Under the pieces are notes generated by a model, which saw only the letters and a list, made by a program, of their open reading frames with translations, was not told where the DNA came from and ran no database searches. Below are positions 18,292 to 26,626 of a stretch of 54,339 bases of DNA, one piece after another. Source of the DNA: CAZIRF01 sp964541755 (GTDB taxonomy: Bacteria; Spirochaetota; Spirochaetia; Treponematales; Breznakiellaceae); NCBI GenBank assembly GCA_964541755.1, contig CAZIRF010000017.1, forward strand, positions 1 through 54,339, given 5' to 3'. The translations under genes and the position numbers were made by a program. The first letter of the stretch is position 1. Every line of letters begins with the position of its first letter.

Positions 18292-18665
18292 CGCGCACCC
18301 CCTTCGGCCAGGTGTTCAAGACCCAGACGCATGATGCTGTGGACGTGGTTGTCGTCGAGGGCGTACACGCTCGATTTCCCGCTGCGCCGGACACGCACGA
18401 GCTTGGCTTGGCGCAAGAGGCGCAACTGGTGGCTCACCGCAGACTGCCCCATCGAAAGGACGTCGGCAATTTCGCAGACACAGAGTTCCCTCTGCGAAAG
18501 GGCGCTCATGATGCGAATGCGGGTGGAATCGGCAAAGACCTTGAAGAGTTCTGCAAGGTCGAAGAGAGTATCGATAGGGGGCTGGGCCGCAGTCAATTGG
18601 TCAATCCCGGTATCGCGGTCTTCTGTGCGATGGGTGCCATCACAACAGTGCAGTGCTTGGGCCAT
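18288..18665 (-). CDS. ArsR/SmtB-family metal-sensing repressor (CadC-like)
   Basis: A 125-aa winged-helix repressor controlling the downstream efflux ATPase. The alpha-3 metal motif is ELCVCEI (C62, C64), with N-terminal C7/C8 as likely extra ligands as in CadC. The alpha-5 zinc site is also intact: D105, H107, H118 and E121 have the same spacing as the SmtB D/H/H/E site. Both sites together suggest response to Cd/Pb and Zn (inference). GGAGG lies at 18672-18676. It forms an operon with the ATPase gene by ATGA overlap and probably represses itself through the palindrome at 18677-18710. Confidence 0.93.
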   Translation of the reverse strand: MAQALHCCDGTHRTEDRDTGIDQLTAAQPPIDTLFDLAELFKVFADSTRIRIMSALSQRELCVCEIADVLSMGQSAVSHQLRLLRQAKLVRVRRSGKSSVYALDDNHVHSIMRLGLEHLAEGGAR

Positions 18666-18676
18666 TCAACACCTCC

Positions 18677-18710
18677 TATATATGAATATCTATTCATATG
18701 TTCATATATA
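18677..18710 (-). promoter_or_regulatory. candidate operator of the metal repressor
   Basis: An AT-rich inverted repeat, ATATGAATA-TC-TATTCATAT (18680-18699), is followed by a further TTCATATATA half-site. It lies immediately upstream of the repressor ribosome binding site and resembles the 12-2-12 operators of SmtB/CadC repressors. Confidence 0.7.
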
Positions 18711-18868
18711 ACTTACAGGACGGTTACAGTCGTGTCAAGAGAGGCCTCCCGAGAAGAGATCCATTCAGTGATACTAACGAGCATACACAGTAAACCGGAT
18801 GTTTTCTTTTCAATATGTGGAGGCAATTTCAAATGCAAGCGACAATTAAAATTGGCTCACCGTTCCTG

Positions 18869-18907
18869 GAGGCAATTTCAAAAATTGCATATCTTCGAAA
18901 TTGCCTC
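18869..18907. repeat. AATTTC-family inverted repeat
   Basis: Perfect 11-bp arms GAGGCAATTTC and GAAATTGCCTC flank a 17-nt loop. Related sequences occur at 18819, 27243, 32990 and 50938. Confidence 0.75.
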
Positions 18908-18978
18908 TTGGGCGAATAAATCACATGTCTTTATATAATAGAGATATGTGGTATATTCGCCAACGCACATTCATGCTT

Positions 18979-19011
18979 GCTCTTTCAAAACTCACCGAGT
19001 TTTGAAAGAGC
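18979..19011. repeat. CTCTTTCAAAAC palindrome, copy 1
   Basis: GCTCTTTCAAAACTC, ACC loop, then its exact complement GAGTTTTGAAAGAGC. It sits at the 3' end of the HEAT-repeat gene and may serve as its terminator. A near-identical copy lies at 37856-37894. Confidence 0.85.
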
Positions 19012-19018
19012 CTCCCTA

Positions 19019-21070
19019 TTAATAACAATCCCAGTGGAAATCGAGGACGTTCTTGTGCTTAGGGCATTGGGTAATATGTCCGCGGCCGTTGTCGCCAAAA
19101 TAGTGGGAGATGTTGTCGTTGCTGGCAAGTTGAAAGATGGAGCGCATCGTAGACTTGCATTTGGGGCAGGATGGATATGCAATGGATTGCACCCAGGCGG
19201 GCCATCCGGCGAGCTTGTCAACTTCCAAAGGATAGTCCAGATCGGAAAAGACGCTTCGCTCCCCATCGCCCAAGGATATCTGCGGTTTTTGATCCTGCAT
19301 TTCTTCGGTGTCGGGATAATCATCACGCACTTCCCAACCCGTAATCATTTTTGATGTGAACGTCGAGCCGACGACAACACTGGCATCGGCTTCTTCGTTT
19401 TTATCGATAATGCGTACCACATACGAACTGCCCAAGTATTCACCTTCATACTCGCATTCATGTTCCGTGCAATAGAAAAGCTGAAGGAGACCTTCCCCAT
19501 ACTCACCCTGCAATTCATCCGGGAGCGTTTGGAGATTGAGCTGGAGAAAGAGACTCATGGGGTTCTGGCAATGCGAACACTTGGGCCAGGGGTGTTCTTT
19601 TGAAACAAGCGGTGTCCCGCAAAACTTGGATAGCCGTACATCGCCATCACCTTTTTCCACGACGGGTATGTATGCGATCTTTTTAAGGGGTCCGATTTTT
19701 ACAAGCAATGCTTCCCGTTCTTTTTTCCCGTTTTCGATAACGGCCCTATCCTGCTTTACATCATAGTCAAGCAGGTCCAAGGTTTGACATGCTCTACTAC
19801 GTATATCGGGATCGGGATCTGTTATAAACCTCTTCACATGTTCAATACAGCGCTCATCGCGAAGTTCGTACAGAGCGGTAAGTGCGCCGTAGCGCACAGA
19901 CTCCAGAGGATCGTCAAGAAGCTCTATAAGGGAAGGAATGATGGAATGTCCCAACGCGCCAATCGCCCTTCCCGCACTATCACGGTCAAGACCGGAAACA
20001 TGTCGCAAGACTTCAACGAGCGGCTCAAAGGCTTCAAGTGCTTTAAACTGTCCCAAGGATCTTGCCGCATTAATTTTCACCGAATCTTTCGGGTCCGTGA
20101 GCAGCTTGACAAGAACCGGTATCGCTTTTTTATCCCCCAGATCGCCAAGCGCCACTGCAACACCATCTCGAAGCCAAGTATTGACCTTATTCCTGAGGGC
20201 TTTGACAAGCGGCTTGAAAGCTGATATATCCCCGATTTTTCCCAATGCTTTTGCGGCACAGTACGTAGTGTTAAAATCATTATCTTTCAAGGATTTGATG
20301 AGGGCGGGGACCGCGCGTGCATCGCCGATGTCGCCCAGGGCGCTTGCGGCACTTGAACGGACCCACGGATCTTTGTCCTCAAGCAAGGGGATAAGTGAGG
20401 GGACTACTTGTACTGCCTTGAGTTCGCCCAGGGTATGAGCCGACCATCGTCGAGTGTGCGTATCTTCGCTCGAAAGGGCTTCCATCAGGGCAGGTATCGC
20501 GGCTTCTCCGATCTCTTCAAGTATGTGTACGGCTTCCAGGCATATGTCATCATCGGTCAGGGAATGAATCAACAAATCGATCCGCATAAACTTCCCGACG
20601 ATGCTGACAATTCTGTATTTTGCGGTGCGGTCTCCGTTGACAAGGCCGTCTTCAAGCCCGTCCATCGCCGAGCTGTCCCCCGAACAGGCGATGGCATAGG
20701 CCGCAAGCCAGCGCATCTTCCCCTTGCTTTTCTTGTACAACGGAACAAGTTCGTTGAGGGCAGAAGTTCCCATCTTGCCGAGCACCTCGGCCGCCGCCCA
20801 CGAGAGCGATGTCTTTTTTTTCAGGATGGTAATGAGATCACCCAGTACGGCATCACCCAATTTCAAAATAGCTATTTCGAATGCATCACCACCACCAGGC
20901 AAGCACTTCACAAGAGGTTCAAAAGCCCGCAGGTCGCCAATCTCGCCAAGCGCGTTTGCCGCCAAACAGCTACTTTCCCGGTTTTTGCAATCAAGGGCGT
21001 CAATAAGGGCATCGACATCCTTGTTTTTCTTCATCAGATCAATTTGTTCCTGCGTTACTTCTTGTGTCAT
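19019..21070 (-). CDS. HEAT-repeat protein with C-terminal YwqG/DUF1963-like domain
   Basis: A 683-aa, probably cytoplasmic protein. Residues about 15-450 are tandem HEAT/PBS-lyase-type helical repeats of about 31 residues (patterns such as VPALIKSLKDND, AAKALGKIGD). The C-terminal 220 residues resemble DUF1963/YwqG proteins (SKFCGTPLVSKEHPWPKC) and include CxxC pairs in KCSHCQNPM and SCPKCKSTM, possibly zinc-binding. Such proteins are usually protein-binding scaffolds; function is unknown. GC content is visibly lower than in neighbours, hinting at transfer. No strong Shine-Dalgarno is seen. It lies 40 bp downstream of the radical SAM-NrtR fusion gene and might be the last gene of that unit. 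Confidence 0.75.
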   Translation of the reverse strand: MTQEVTQEQIDLMKKNKDVDALIDALDCKNRESSCLAANALGEIGDLRAFEPLVKCLPGGGDAFEIAILKLGDAVLGDLITILKKKTSLSWAAAEVLGKMGTSALNELVPLYKKSKGKMRWLAAYAIACSGDSSAMDGLEDGLVNGDRTAKYRIVSIVGKFMRIDLLIHSLTDDDICLEAVHILEEIGEAAIPALMEALSSEDTHTRRWSAHTLGELKAVQVVPSLIPLLEDKDPWVRSSAASALGDIGDARAVPALIKSLKDNDFNTTYCAAKALGKIGDISAFKPLVKALRNKVNTWLRDGVAVALGDLGDKKAIPVLVKLLTDPKDSVKINAARSLGQFKALEAFEPLVEVLRHVSGLDRDSAGRAIGALGHSIIPSLIELLDDPLESVRYGALTALYELRDERCIEHVKRFITDPDPDIRSRACQTLDLLDYDVKQDRAVIENGKKEREALLVKIGPLKKIAYIPVVEKGDGDVRLSKFCGTPLVSKEHPWPKCSHCQNPMSLFLQLNLQTLPDELQGEYGEGLLQLFYCTEHECEYEGEYLGSSYVVRIIDKNEEADASVVVGSTFTSKMITGWEVRDDYPDTEEMQDQKPQISLGDGERSVFSDLDYPLEVDKLAGWPAWVQSIAYPSCPKCKSTMRSIFQLASNDNISHYFGDNGRGHITQCPKHKNVLDFHWDCY

Positions 21071-21110
21071 GGTGAAGCGAGTGTATCATAGGAAAGGGCC
21101 GCAGTCCACT

Positions 21111-23336
21111 TCACGCTTTTCTCCGCCACAGCATGGCAGGCCGGTGCCCCGCACCCTCTGTCGTCTCGCCCGTCTCCTCCACAAACGCCTGCAACTTGCG
21201 CCGAAAGTTCGCGCTCGAAAGCCGCTCGCCCAGTATGGCCTCGTGGACGTTCTGAAGCTCGGTAAGGGTAAAGCGTTCTCCCAGGAGATCGAAGGCCCAG
21301 TGCTCGCTTGCAAGCCGGGTTTTGAATCGCGAGAGGGCCCGTGCCAGAATGAGGGCATGGTCAAAGGCGAGTCCCCCGTTTTCCAGTACCCCTGCCGGCT
21401 CGCCATCGACCAGGGCGATCCGCGCAGTCACGCATGGAGCAGCTTTACACGGCGCCCCGGATTCACCGCCGAAAGAATCCCCCTCGTTATCAATCGCCGA
21501 AAGGAGGAGGCGAACCGCCGATGAGCCGTCCGGCTCAAGCGAGGCCGAAAACCAGCGGGCGTCGATGGCGTCATCGCCAAAGCGAAGATCAAGGCTCCCC
21601 TCGGGGGCCATGGCCATCCACGCGTCGGAAACGATCCAACCGCGGGGATCGCGGCAAGGCGTACTGAAGAGCCCCAACTCGAAAAGACGCACATCCCGGG
21701 CGCCGGTTTCCTCGGCCAACTCGCGGCGGGCCGCCTCGAGTGCAGTCTCGCCCCGGCGCACAAAGCCGCCCGGCAGGGCCCAGTCATTGAAAAAGGGATA
21801 CTCGCCGCGGCGGATAAGGAGGACGGCGAGTTCCTTGACCGGGAGCTTCCGCCAGTCGTCCTTGCGTCGGGTATGGAGGGTAAAGGCGGCGATGTCTACC
21901 GCGAGCGAGGGACGCTCGTACTCCTCCTGCCGGTACGCCTTCAAAAAGGTCTCCTCTCCGGCCCGGCCCACCGTGCGGGCCGCACTGTGCCGCGAACCGA
22001 GGGTCGCTAGTTCCCCGCGTGAGGCCTTCGAGTAAAAGAGGGGGATGATACCGTTGATGTAGTCGGCCCCGCGCGGGGTAAGGGCAATAACCTCCCGCCC
22101 CTCGACCGTGGCCTTCTCCATAAAGCCCTCCCCGAACACGAAGGCGAGCTCTTCGCGGAAGGATTCTTCGAAGGAGACGCCAAAGCGCCTGGCAAAGGCG
22201 GCGGGATCGACAAAGCCAAAGTAAAAGGCCACCGAAAGCATCTTGGCCATGGACTCTTCACGCGGCAGGCGGTAGAGGTCCTGAAGCGGAAAGCGCCCGG
22301 CATCGAGGGCCGCCTCGTACCCTTCAAGCTTCTTGTTCGCCGCCCCCTCATTGTAGGCGAGGTAGTCGATGCCGAAGGACTGGGCCCCCAGCCCGAGACC
22401 CAGATAGGGCGTCCCCTCGATAACCCGCCGGGTAAGGTAGTCGCTCGTCCCCCAATCGTCCGGCAGCCGGCTAAAGGTGTTCTTGCCGGGGTTGGCCCGG
22501 TAGCCCGCCTCGGTCAGGATGCGATAGAGGAGGCGGTACTGGCGCACGGCCGCGTAGAGCGAAACACCCCCGGCCTCCTCCTCTATCGCCGTACCCTTGT
22601 AGCGGTTCCGGTACAGGGTGATATGGTCGGCCCCGAGGCCGATCGCATAGCGCACCGTGTCCTCGAGCTCCGCATCCCTCTGGTGAAGAAAACCGTACAT
22701 GAGGTCCACATTGAAGCTCGTAAACCCGGCCTTCCGTATGGTATCGCGGGCCTTTTCATACAGGCTGATAGTCCCCTCCCGACCCAAGTCGTTGAGGAGT
22801 TTCTCAGAGACCGTCTGTATCCCCATGCTGATGCGCCCGTAGCCTAGGTCCCGGGCCGCCTGAATCTTGTCCGCTTCCCGGGCCGCGATGGCCGGGGTCG
22901 TCTCGATACTCGCGACAACTGCGTCCCCTATCGGGAAGTAATCCCGGGCAGCCCGGGTAAGGCGCTCCAACTGGGCAATGGGGAGGCGGGTCGGCGTCCC
23001 CCCGCCCACATCGAAGCCCACAACGGGCTTTCCGGCAAGAAAGGCTGCGTAGAGCCCCATCTCGCGGATGAGGAGGGAAACATAGTGCGCCATGGTCTCG
23101 TCATCGGCCTTCTCGATGACCACGTACTCGCAGAACTTGCAGCGCACCTGACAGAAGGGAACGTGGAGGTAGAGGGACCAATCGCGGGCCTTGGCCCACT
23201 CGGCTTCGAGGAAGGACGCCGTGTCCCCGTCCAAGGCCTGCCGGAAAGGACGGAACGAGGCCGGAGTAAGGGGATAGGCCGTATTCGCCCAGTGGTGCCA
23301 GAGGAGGCCCGCGTCGAAGGTCTCGCGTGCGGTCAC
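21111..23336 (-). CDS. HemN/HemW-like radical SAM protein fused to NrtR-like Nudix regulator
   Basis: A 741-aa fusion. Residues 1 to about 450 are a coproporphyrinogen oxidase-like radical SAM protein with the [4Fe-4S] motif CQVRCKFC (C62, C66, C69), GGGTPTRL and MGIQTVSEKLL. From 473 on (ERPSLAVDIAAF) the chain matches NrtR-type NAD regulators: Nudix box from G524 to G545 with an intact REx2EE core (RELAEETG), then a winged-helix region (about 680-741, FTLTELQNVHEAILGE). NrtR proteins repress NAD genes and sense ADP-ribose-type ligands. The gene is the last of an NAD operon and starts with GTG inside the nadE stop (GTGA). The radical SAM half could act on heme or carry another reaction; that is open. 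Confidence 0.85.
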   Translation of the reverse strand: MTARETFDAGLLWHHWANTAYPLTPASFRPFRQALDGDTASFLEAEWAKARDWSLYLHVPFCQVRCKFCEYVVIEKADDETMAHYVSLLIREMGLYAAFLAGKPVVGFDVGGGTPTRLPIAQLERLTRAARDYFPIGDAVVASIETTPAIAAREADKIQAARDLGYGRISMGIQTVSEKLLNDLGREGTISLYEKARDTIRKAGFTSFNVDLMYGFLHQRDAELEDTVRYAIGLGADHITLYRNRYKGTAIEEEAGGVSLYAAVRQYRLLYRILTEAGYRANPGKNTFSRLPDDWGTSDYLTRRVIEGTPYLGLGLGAQSFGIDYLAYNEGAANKKLEGYEAALDAGRFPLQDLYRLPREESMAKMLSVAFYFGFVDPAAFARRFGVSFEESFREELAFVFGEGFMEKATVEGREVIALTPRGADYINGIIPLFYSKASRGELATLGSRHSAARTVGRAGEETFLKAYRQEEYERPSLAVDIAAFTLHTRRKDDWRKLPVKELAVLLIRRGEYPFFNDWALPGGFVRRGETALEAARRELAEETGARDVRLFELGLFSTPCRDPRGWIVSDAWMAMAPEGSLDLRFGDDAIDARWFSASLEPDGSSAVRLLLSAIDNEGDSFGGESGAPCKAAPCVTARIALVDGEPAGVLENGGLAFDHALILARALSRFKTRLASEHWAFDLLGERFTLTELQNVHEAILGERLSSANFRRKLQAFVEETGETTEGAGHRPAMLWRRKA
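22763..22772 (+). repeat. GGCTGATAGT dispersed motif, copy inside radical SAM-NrtR gene
   Basis: Exact 10-mer followed by CCCCTCCCGACC, antisense to the host gene. Confidence 0.6.
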
Positions 23337-24211
23337 CGGCTCACTCCTCCCTCATTGAGCCCGACCGATGAGGCCTCATCGGATACGCTCGATGAGGCCG
23401 CATCGGGCTCGCGGGGCGCGCCCGATGCGGGGGCATAGGGGAAGGAGGGCATGAGTTCAAGCTTGAAGCGGTTCCTCACGCGCAGGGCATCGATGTGATC
23501 CCGTATGGCCGCGTCTTCGAGGACGCCGGTACGCAGGTAGCGGTCGAGGTCGGCGTAGCGGAAACCCAGATTGTCCTCGTCCGTCTTGCCGCAGAGACCG
23601 TCGGAGGGGACCTTGTGGACGAGGACCTCGGGGAGGCCGCAGGCGGCGCCCACTGCGACAACCTCACCCACGGTGAGGTTTGCCAGGGGCGAAAAATCGC
23701 CCGCGCTGTCGCCGTAGCGGGTCGAGTAGCCCACCCAGTCCTCCGAGAGGTTGCAGGTGTTGGCGACACGGCCCCGCTTCGACTGCGAGACGGCGTAGAG
23801 GGCCGCCATGCGCAGACGGGCCGGGAGGTTGATGCGGGTCTGCTCGCTCACGGCGGGGGCCGAAGGGCTGCCATGAGAAGTGTTGACAGCCAGGGCCCCG
23901 CTCACTTCGGCCATGAGGGCCTCGAAGGCCCCGCCGATATTGACCGTATACGAACGTATCCCCAGGTGATCCACGAGGCGCTTCGACATGTCGATATCGC
24001 TCTGCACCCCGTTGGGCATGAGCACCCCGACAACCCGCTCGGCGCCCAGGGCGCGGACACAGAGGGCGGCGACCACCGATGAGTCCTTGCCCCCCGATAT
24101 CCCGATAACGGCATTGCAGTCCGGGCCATTCTTGACAAACCAGGAGCGAATCCACGCGACAATGCGGTCCCGAACGGCAGGGGCGTCGAAGCGGTATGGC
24201 AAATCGTTCAT
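23333..24211 (-). CDS. nadE: NH3-dependent NAD+ synthetase
   Basis: Amidates nicotinate adenine dinucleotide to NAD+ with ATP. The 292-aa protein carries the ATP-pyrophosphatase loop IGISGGKDSSVVAALC and the NLSEDWVGYSTRYGD substrate region. It lacks the N-terminal glutaminase domain, so it should use ammonia. A short variable tail follows residue about 265. The ATG overlaps the stop of nadV by one base (TGATG) and the stop overlaps the next gene by four. Together with pncA it would complete a deamidating salvage route if nicotinate phosphoribosyl- and adenylyltransferases lie elsewhere. Confidence 0.94.
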   Translation of the reverse strand: MNDLPYRFDAPAVRDRIVAWIRSWFVKNGPDCNAVIGISGGKDSSVVAALCVRALGAERVVGVLMPNGVQSDIDMSKRLVDHLGIRSYTVNIGGAFEALMAEVSGALAVNTSHGSPSAPAVSEQTRINLPARLRMAALYAVSQSKRGRVANTCNLSEDWVGYSTRYGDSAGDFSPLANLTVGEVVAVGAACGLPEVLVHKVPSDGLCGKTDEDNLGFRYADLDRYLRTGVLEDAAIRDHIDALRVRNRFKLELMPSFPYAPASGAPREPDAASSSVSDEASSVGLNEGGVSR

Positions 24212-25695
24212 CAGAAGTTCCCTCCATGGAGGCGTGCGCGAATGGCGGCGAGGCTCTCGTCCCGGACCATCTTTCCATCGCGATAGACGACCGAAAGGAG
24301 ATTCTCCTCGCCCTCGGGAAAGGAGGCGCGGTCGTAACTATCAGTATAAATAATCTTCCCCGATCCATCCCGGTGAACGCGGCAGAGGCCCCGCTGCGAC
24401 TTCTTGAAATTCCCGGTGTCCGTCTTGGGATTCTTGAAGATCATGAGGGGCTTCCCCTTGACTTCGCCGTAGGTGGCCTTGACCGCAATACCGAAGGTGT
24501 CGCGGGTAAAGGGGTTGAGGCGCCCATCGGCCTCCTCGAGGCACTGCATGGAAAAACTCCCCACCCCGAGGGCGACGTTGTTGGCCGCAAAACCGCGTTC
24601 GGCGAGGATGCGGTAGATGTCCCGCGCACGCTGGGGCGTGATCGAGTCGCCGTAGATGGCCTTGATATGGCTGTCGAGGACCTTGAAGCCCTTTGTATTC
24701 ACCGTCCCGCCAAAGTGTTCCCAGAGGCGAAAGACGGTCTCGGTGACGACCTCGACGGGGTCGCCCGAGTCGCCGCGTACGAAAAGACAGCCCTCGTGGG
24801 CCATGATCTCTGTGCGGCAGGCGGGGAGTATCTCGTCGACCAGGTGCCAGTAGTCGTAGCTGTCGCTCACCATCGAGAAGGAGTGACGGGGGTAGATTTC
24901 GGTAAGCAGGCGCTTGACCATGCTCGTCTCGTCGCCATCGAGGGTGTAGTTCGAGCACATCACCGAGTGCTCGGTGCTGATGGCCCCGAAGGCGACGGGC
25001 TCCTTGGTCACATCGCAGTTGTAGTAGCGCTCGAGCCAGGCGATGGCGGGGACGCTCGCGGTGTTGAGGAAGGAGAGGAGAAAGGCCGCGCTCGAGCGCG
25101 TTGCGCTCTCGAGGCTCTCCTGGCCGCGCATCGAAAAGTCGCCCAGGGCCCGGGCCCGGGGAACCGAATCATCCACCGTCTTGGCGTACCACTCATCCAC
25201 GATGGCGCGGTACTTCCTGCCCACATTGGCGCTGATCATGGGGTGCCAGAGCGAGCAGCTCATGAGGGTTTCTATGGCATTGACGAGCCAGGCGAAAGCG
25301 GGGTGGGTATTGCGAATCTCGATCATGGGCACCTTGATGGGGACGGGGAGTCCCTCGGGCAGGGCGCGAATTTCCAGGGGAAGGTAGCCCAGGGCGTGGA
25401 GGGCGGCGACTTTGTCGCTGTGGTAGGCCCCCTTCCCCAGGGTATGGTCGAGCAGGCGCGTGTACTCATCGAGGACGTCCCGGGCGGGACGCGAGAAGAA
25501 GTGCTCGTCAAAGTATTCTATCAAGTACTCCTTGATAAAGCCCTGAAGGGCAAACATGACCAGCTCGTCTTCGCCCTCGATGCGCGTCATGCGCGGGGTA
25601 AAGTAGGAGACGAGGAGGTCAAGGCCGGCCGGGTACTGTTCGCTGTGGACGGTCTTGTAAAAATCGCAGAGTAAAAGGGGCGGTGTGGCGTTCAT
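24211..25695 (-). CDS. nadV: nicotinamide phosphoribosyltransferase
   Basis: Condenses nicotinamide with PRPP to NMN, the non-deamidating salvage entry. The 494-aa length matches human NAMPT and bacterial NadV. Visible residues include LLCDFYKTVHSEQYP near the N-terminus, STEHSVM with the catalytic His, RGDSGDP for phosphoribose binding and GVGSFSMQCL. I choose ATG 25695 because it follows GGAGG (25702-25706) and gives the family N-terminus; longer in-frame extension overlaps prs. It lies one base after the prs stop. A degenerate CTGATAGT copy is at 24336-24345. Confidence 0.93.
   Translation of the reverse strand: MNATPPLLLCDFYKTVHSEQYPAGLDLLVSYFTPRMTRIEGEDELVMFALQGFIKEYLIEYFDEHFFSRPARDVLDEYTRLLDHTLGKGAYHSDKVAALHALGYLPLEIRALPEGLPVPIKVPMIEIRNTHPAFAWLVNAIETLMSCSLWHPMISANVGRKYRAIVDEWYAKTVDDSVPRARALGDFSMRGQESLESATRSSAAFLLSFLNTASVPAIAWLERYYNCDVTKEPVAFGAISTEHSVMCSNYTLDGDETSMVKRLLTEIYPRHSFSMVSDSYDYWHLVDEILPACRTEIMAHEGCLFVRGDSGDPVEVVTETVFRLWEHFGGTVNTKGFKVLDSHIKAIYGDSITPQRARDIYRILAERGFAANNVALGVGSFSMQCLEEADGRLNPFTRDTFGIAVKATYGEVKGKPLMIFKNPKTDTGNFKKSQRGLCRVHRDGSGKIIYTDSYDRASFPEGEENLLSVVYRDGKMVRDESLAAIRARLHGGNF
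24336..24345 (-). repeat. CTGATAGT motif, degenerate copy inside nadV
   Basis: ACTGATAGTT on the minus strand followed by ACGACCGCGCC, close to the extended motif and in sense orientation to the gene. Confidence 0.45.
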
Positions 25696-25696
25696 C

Positions 25697-26626
25697 TCAG
25701 GCCTCCGTATGCGGTGTGTCCTGTCGCGCGAGGGAAGGCGCGTCGGCAGGAAGGGTGTCGGGAACGCCGGCGCCATCGAGAATCTCGACGCGGGGGTGTT
25801 CCTTGAGAAAAATGCTCTTCGTCGTGTAGACCCGCTCGATCAAGGGCCTTCCGCCGTGCTCTTCGGTGAGGAGGTCCCCCTCCAGAATGGCGTGCTCGCA
25901 GTGTGTTATGTACAGGAATATCCTCCCGGCCCCCAGCTCCTTGAGTTTTCGGGCGCTGTGGAGGAAGGTTCCCCCGTACGAACAGATATCGTCGATAATG
26001 AGGGCATCGAAGGGGGCCCCGGGGACCTCCCCGTGGACATCGAGGCCGTCGATGCGCCCCGTTCGCCAGTCGCGCTTCTTGATGCCGAAGGCGAGCATAA
26101 GGGCGGCCCCGGCAGGTGCGGCCGCTTGAGCAGCTGAGCCCGGACTGGCAACGGGGTCAACGAGCAGGCCCCCATAGCGCTTGCTTGCCCCCTCGTCGGG
26201 GAAGAAAACGAGCCCCCCCTTGGGGAGCAGGCGGGCGGCGAGGGCGCGGACGCCCGGCCCGATATCCTCCTGAACAACGCGGTCAATGAGGGCCAGGGAC
26301 ACCGGCGAGTGGGCGTCGCGCACCGTCACCGTGTCGAAGGCAAGGCTGTTGAGGAAGCGGGCGAAGTACTTGAGGGTAAAGACCTCGTCGCGGGCCTTGA
26401 CCCGGTCCATGCGGGCATTGGGGACGTAGGGAAGGTACAGGCTGATAGTCCTCACCGCACCCCCTTCGCGCAGGTGTGACACGAGGTACCAGAGGAGGGC
26501 CATCTCGGCCTCTCCCTCGTAATACCACTCGATGAGCACGGGCCCCTCCCCCGGCTCAAGGCGCAGGAGCGCCGTTCCATCGGGAAAGCGGCCCGGGGTA
26601 AAGGGCTCGCCGTTGATCGCTATCAC
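25697..26626 (-). CDS. prs: ribose-phosphate pyrophosphokinase-like protein
   Basis: PRPP synthetase family: transfers pyrophosphate from ATP to ribose 5-phosphate, supplying the NadV co-substrate. The 309-aa chain keeps the two-lobed plan, with YLPYVPNARMDRV (ATP-site Arg), VRDAHS (in place of the usual DLHA/DLHS) and the PRPP loop DALIIDDICSYGGTF. It is divergent from housekeeping Prs and looks like the class encoded beside nadV. Start is GTG 26626 inside the pncA stop (GTGA). Because phage ADP-ribose pyrophosphate synthetases carry the same family label, the substrate could differ. One GGCTGATAGT copy lies at 26440-26449. Confidence 0.85.
   Translation of the reverse strand: MIAINGEPFTPGRFPDGTALLRLEPGEGPVLIEWYYEGEAEMALLWYLVSHLREGGAVRTISLYLPYVPNARMDRVKARDEVFTLKYFARFLNSLAFDTVTVRDAHSPVSLALIDRVVQEDIGPGVRALAARLLPKGGLVFFPDEGASKRYGGLLVDPVASPGSAAQAAAPAGAALMLAFGIKKRDWRTGRIDGLDVHGEVPGAPFDALIIDDICSYGGTFLHSARKLKELGAGRIFLYITHCEHAILEGDLLTEEHGGRPLIERVYTTKSIFLKEHPRVEILDGAGVPDTLPADAPSLARQDTPHTEA
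26440..26449 (+). repeat. GGCTGATAGT dispersed motif, copy inside prs-like gene
   Basis: Exact 10-mer followed by CCTCACCGCACC, antisense to the host gene. Confidence 0.6.

Larger units (their letters stand above)
18711..19018. other. intergenic region with palindromic repeats
   Basis: About 300 bp without a gene, lower in GC than its surroundings. It holds two copies of GGAGGCAATTTCAAA (18818 and 18868), the second inside an inverted repeat, and a perfect 15-bp-arm palindrome ending at the stop of the HEAT-repeat gene. Nothing else is recognised. Confidence 0.6.

Noticed and set aside
18711..19018. Insertion sequence remnant
   Set aside because: Short palindromes only; no transposase frame or target duplication seen.
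7676..20224. Further CTGATA occurrences (for example near 7676, 9230, 11391, 20219) as motif copies
   Set aside because: They lack the G[T/C] ending or the pyrimidine-rich tail and are expected by chance.
25696..25776. 27-residue N-terminal extension of nadV
   Set aside because: It overlaps prs coding sequence and lacks family similarity; GGAGG supports ATG 25695.
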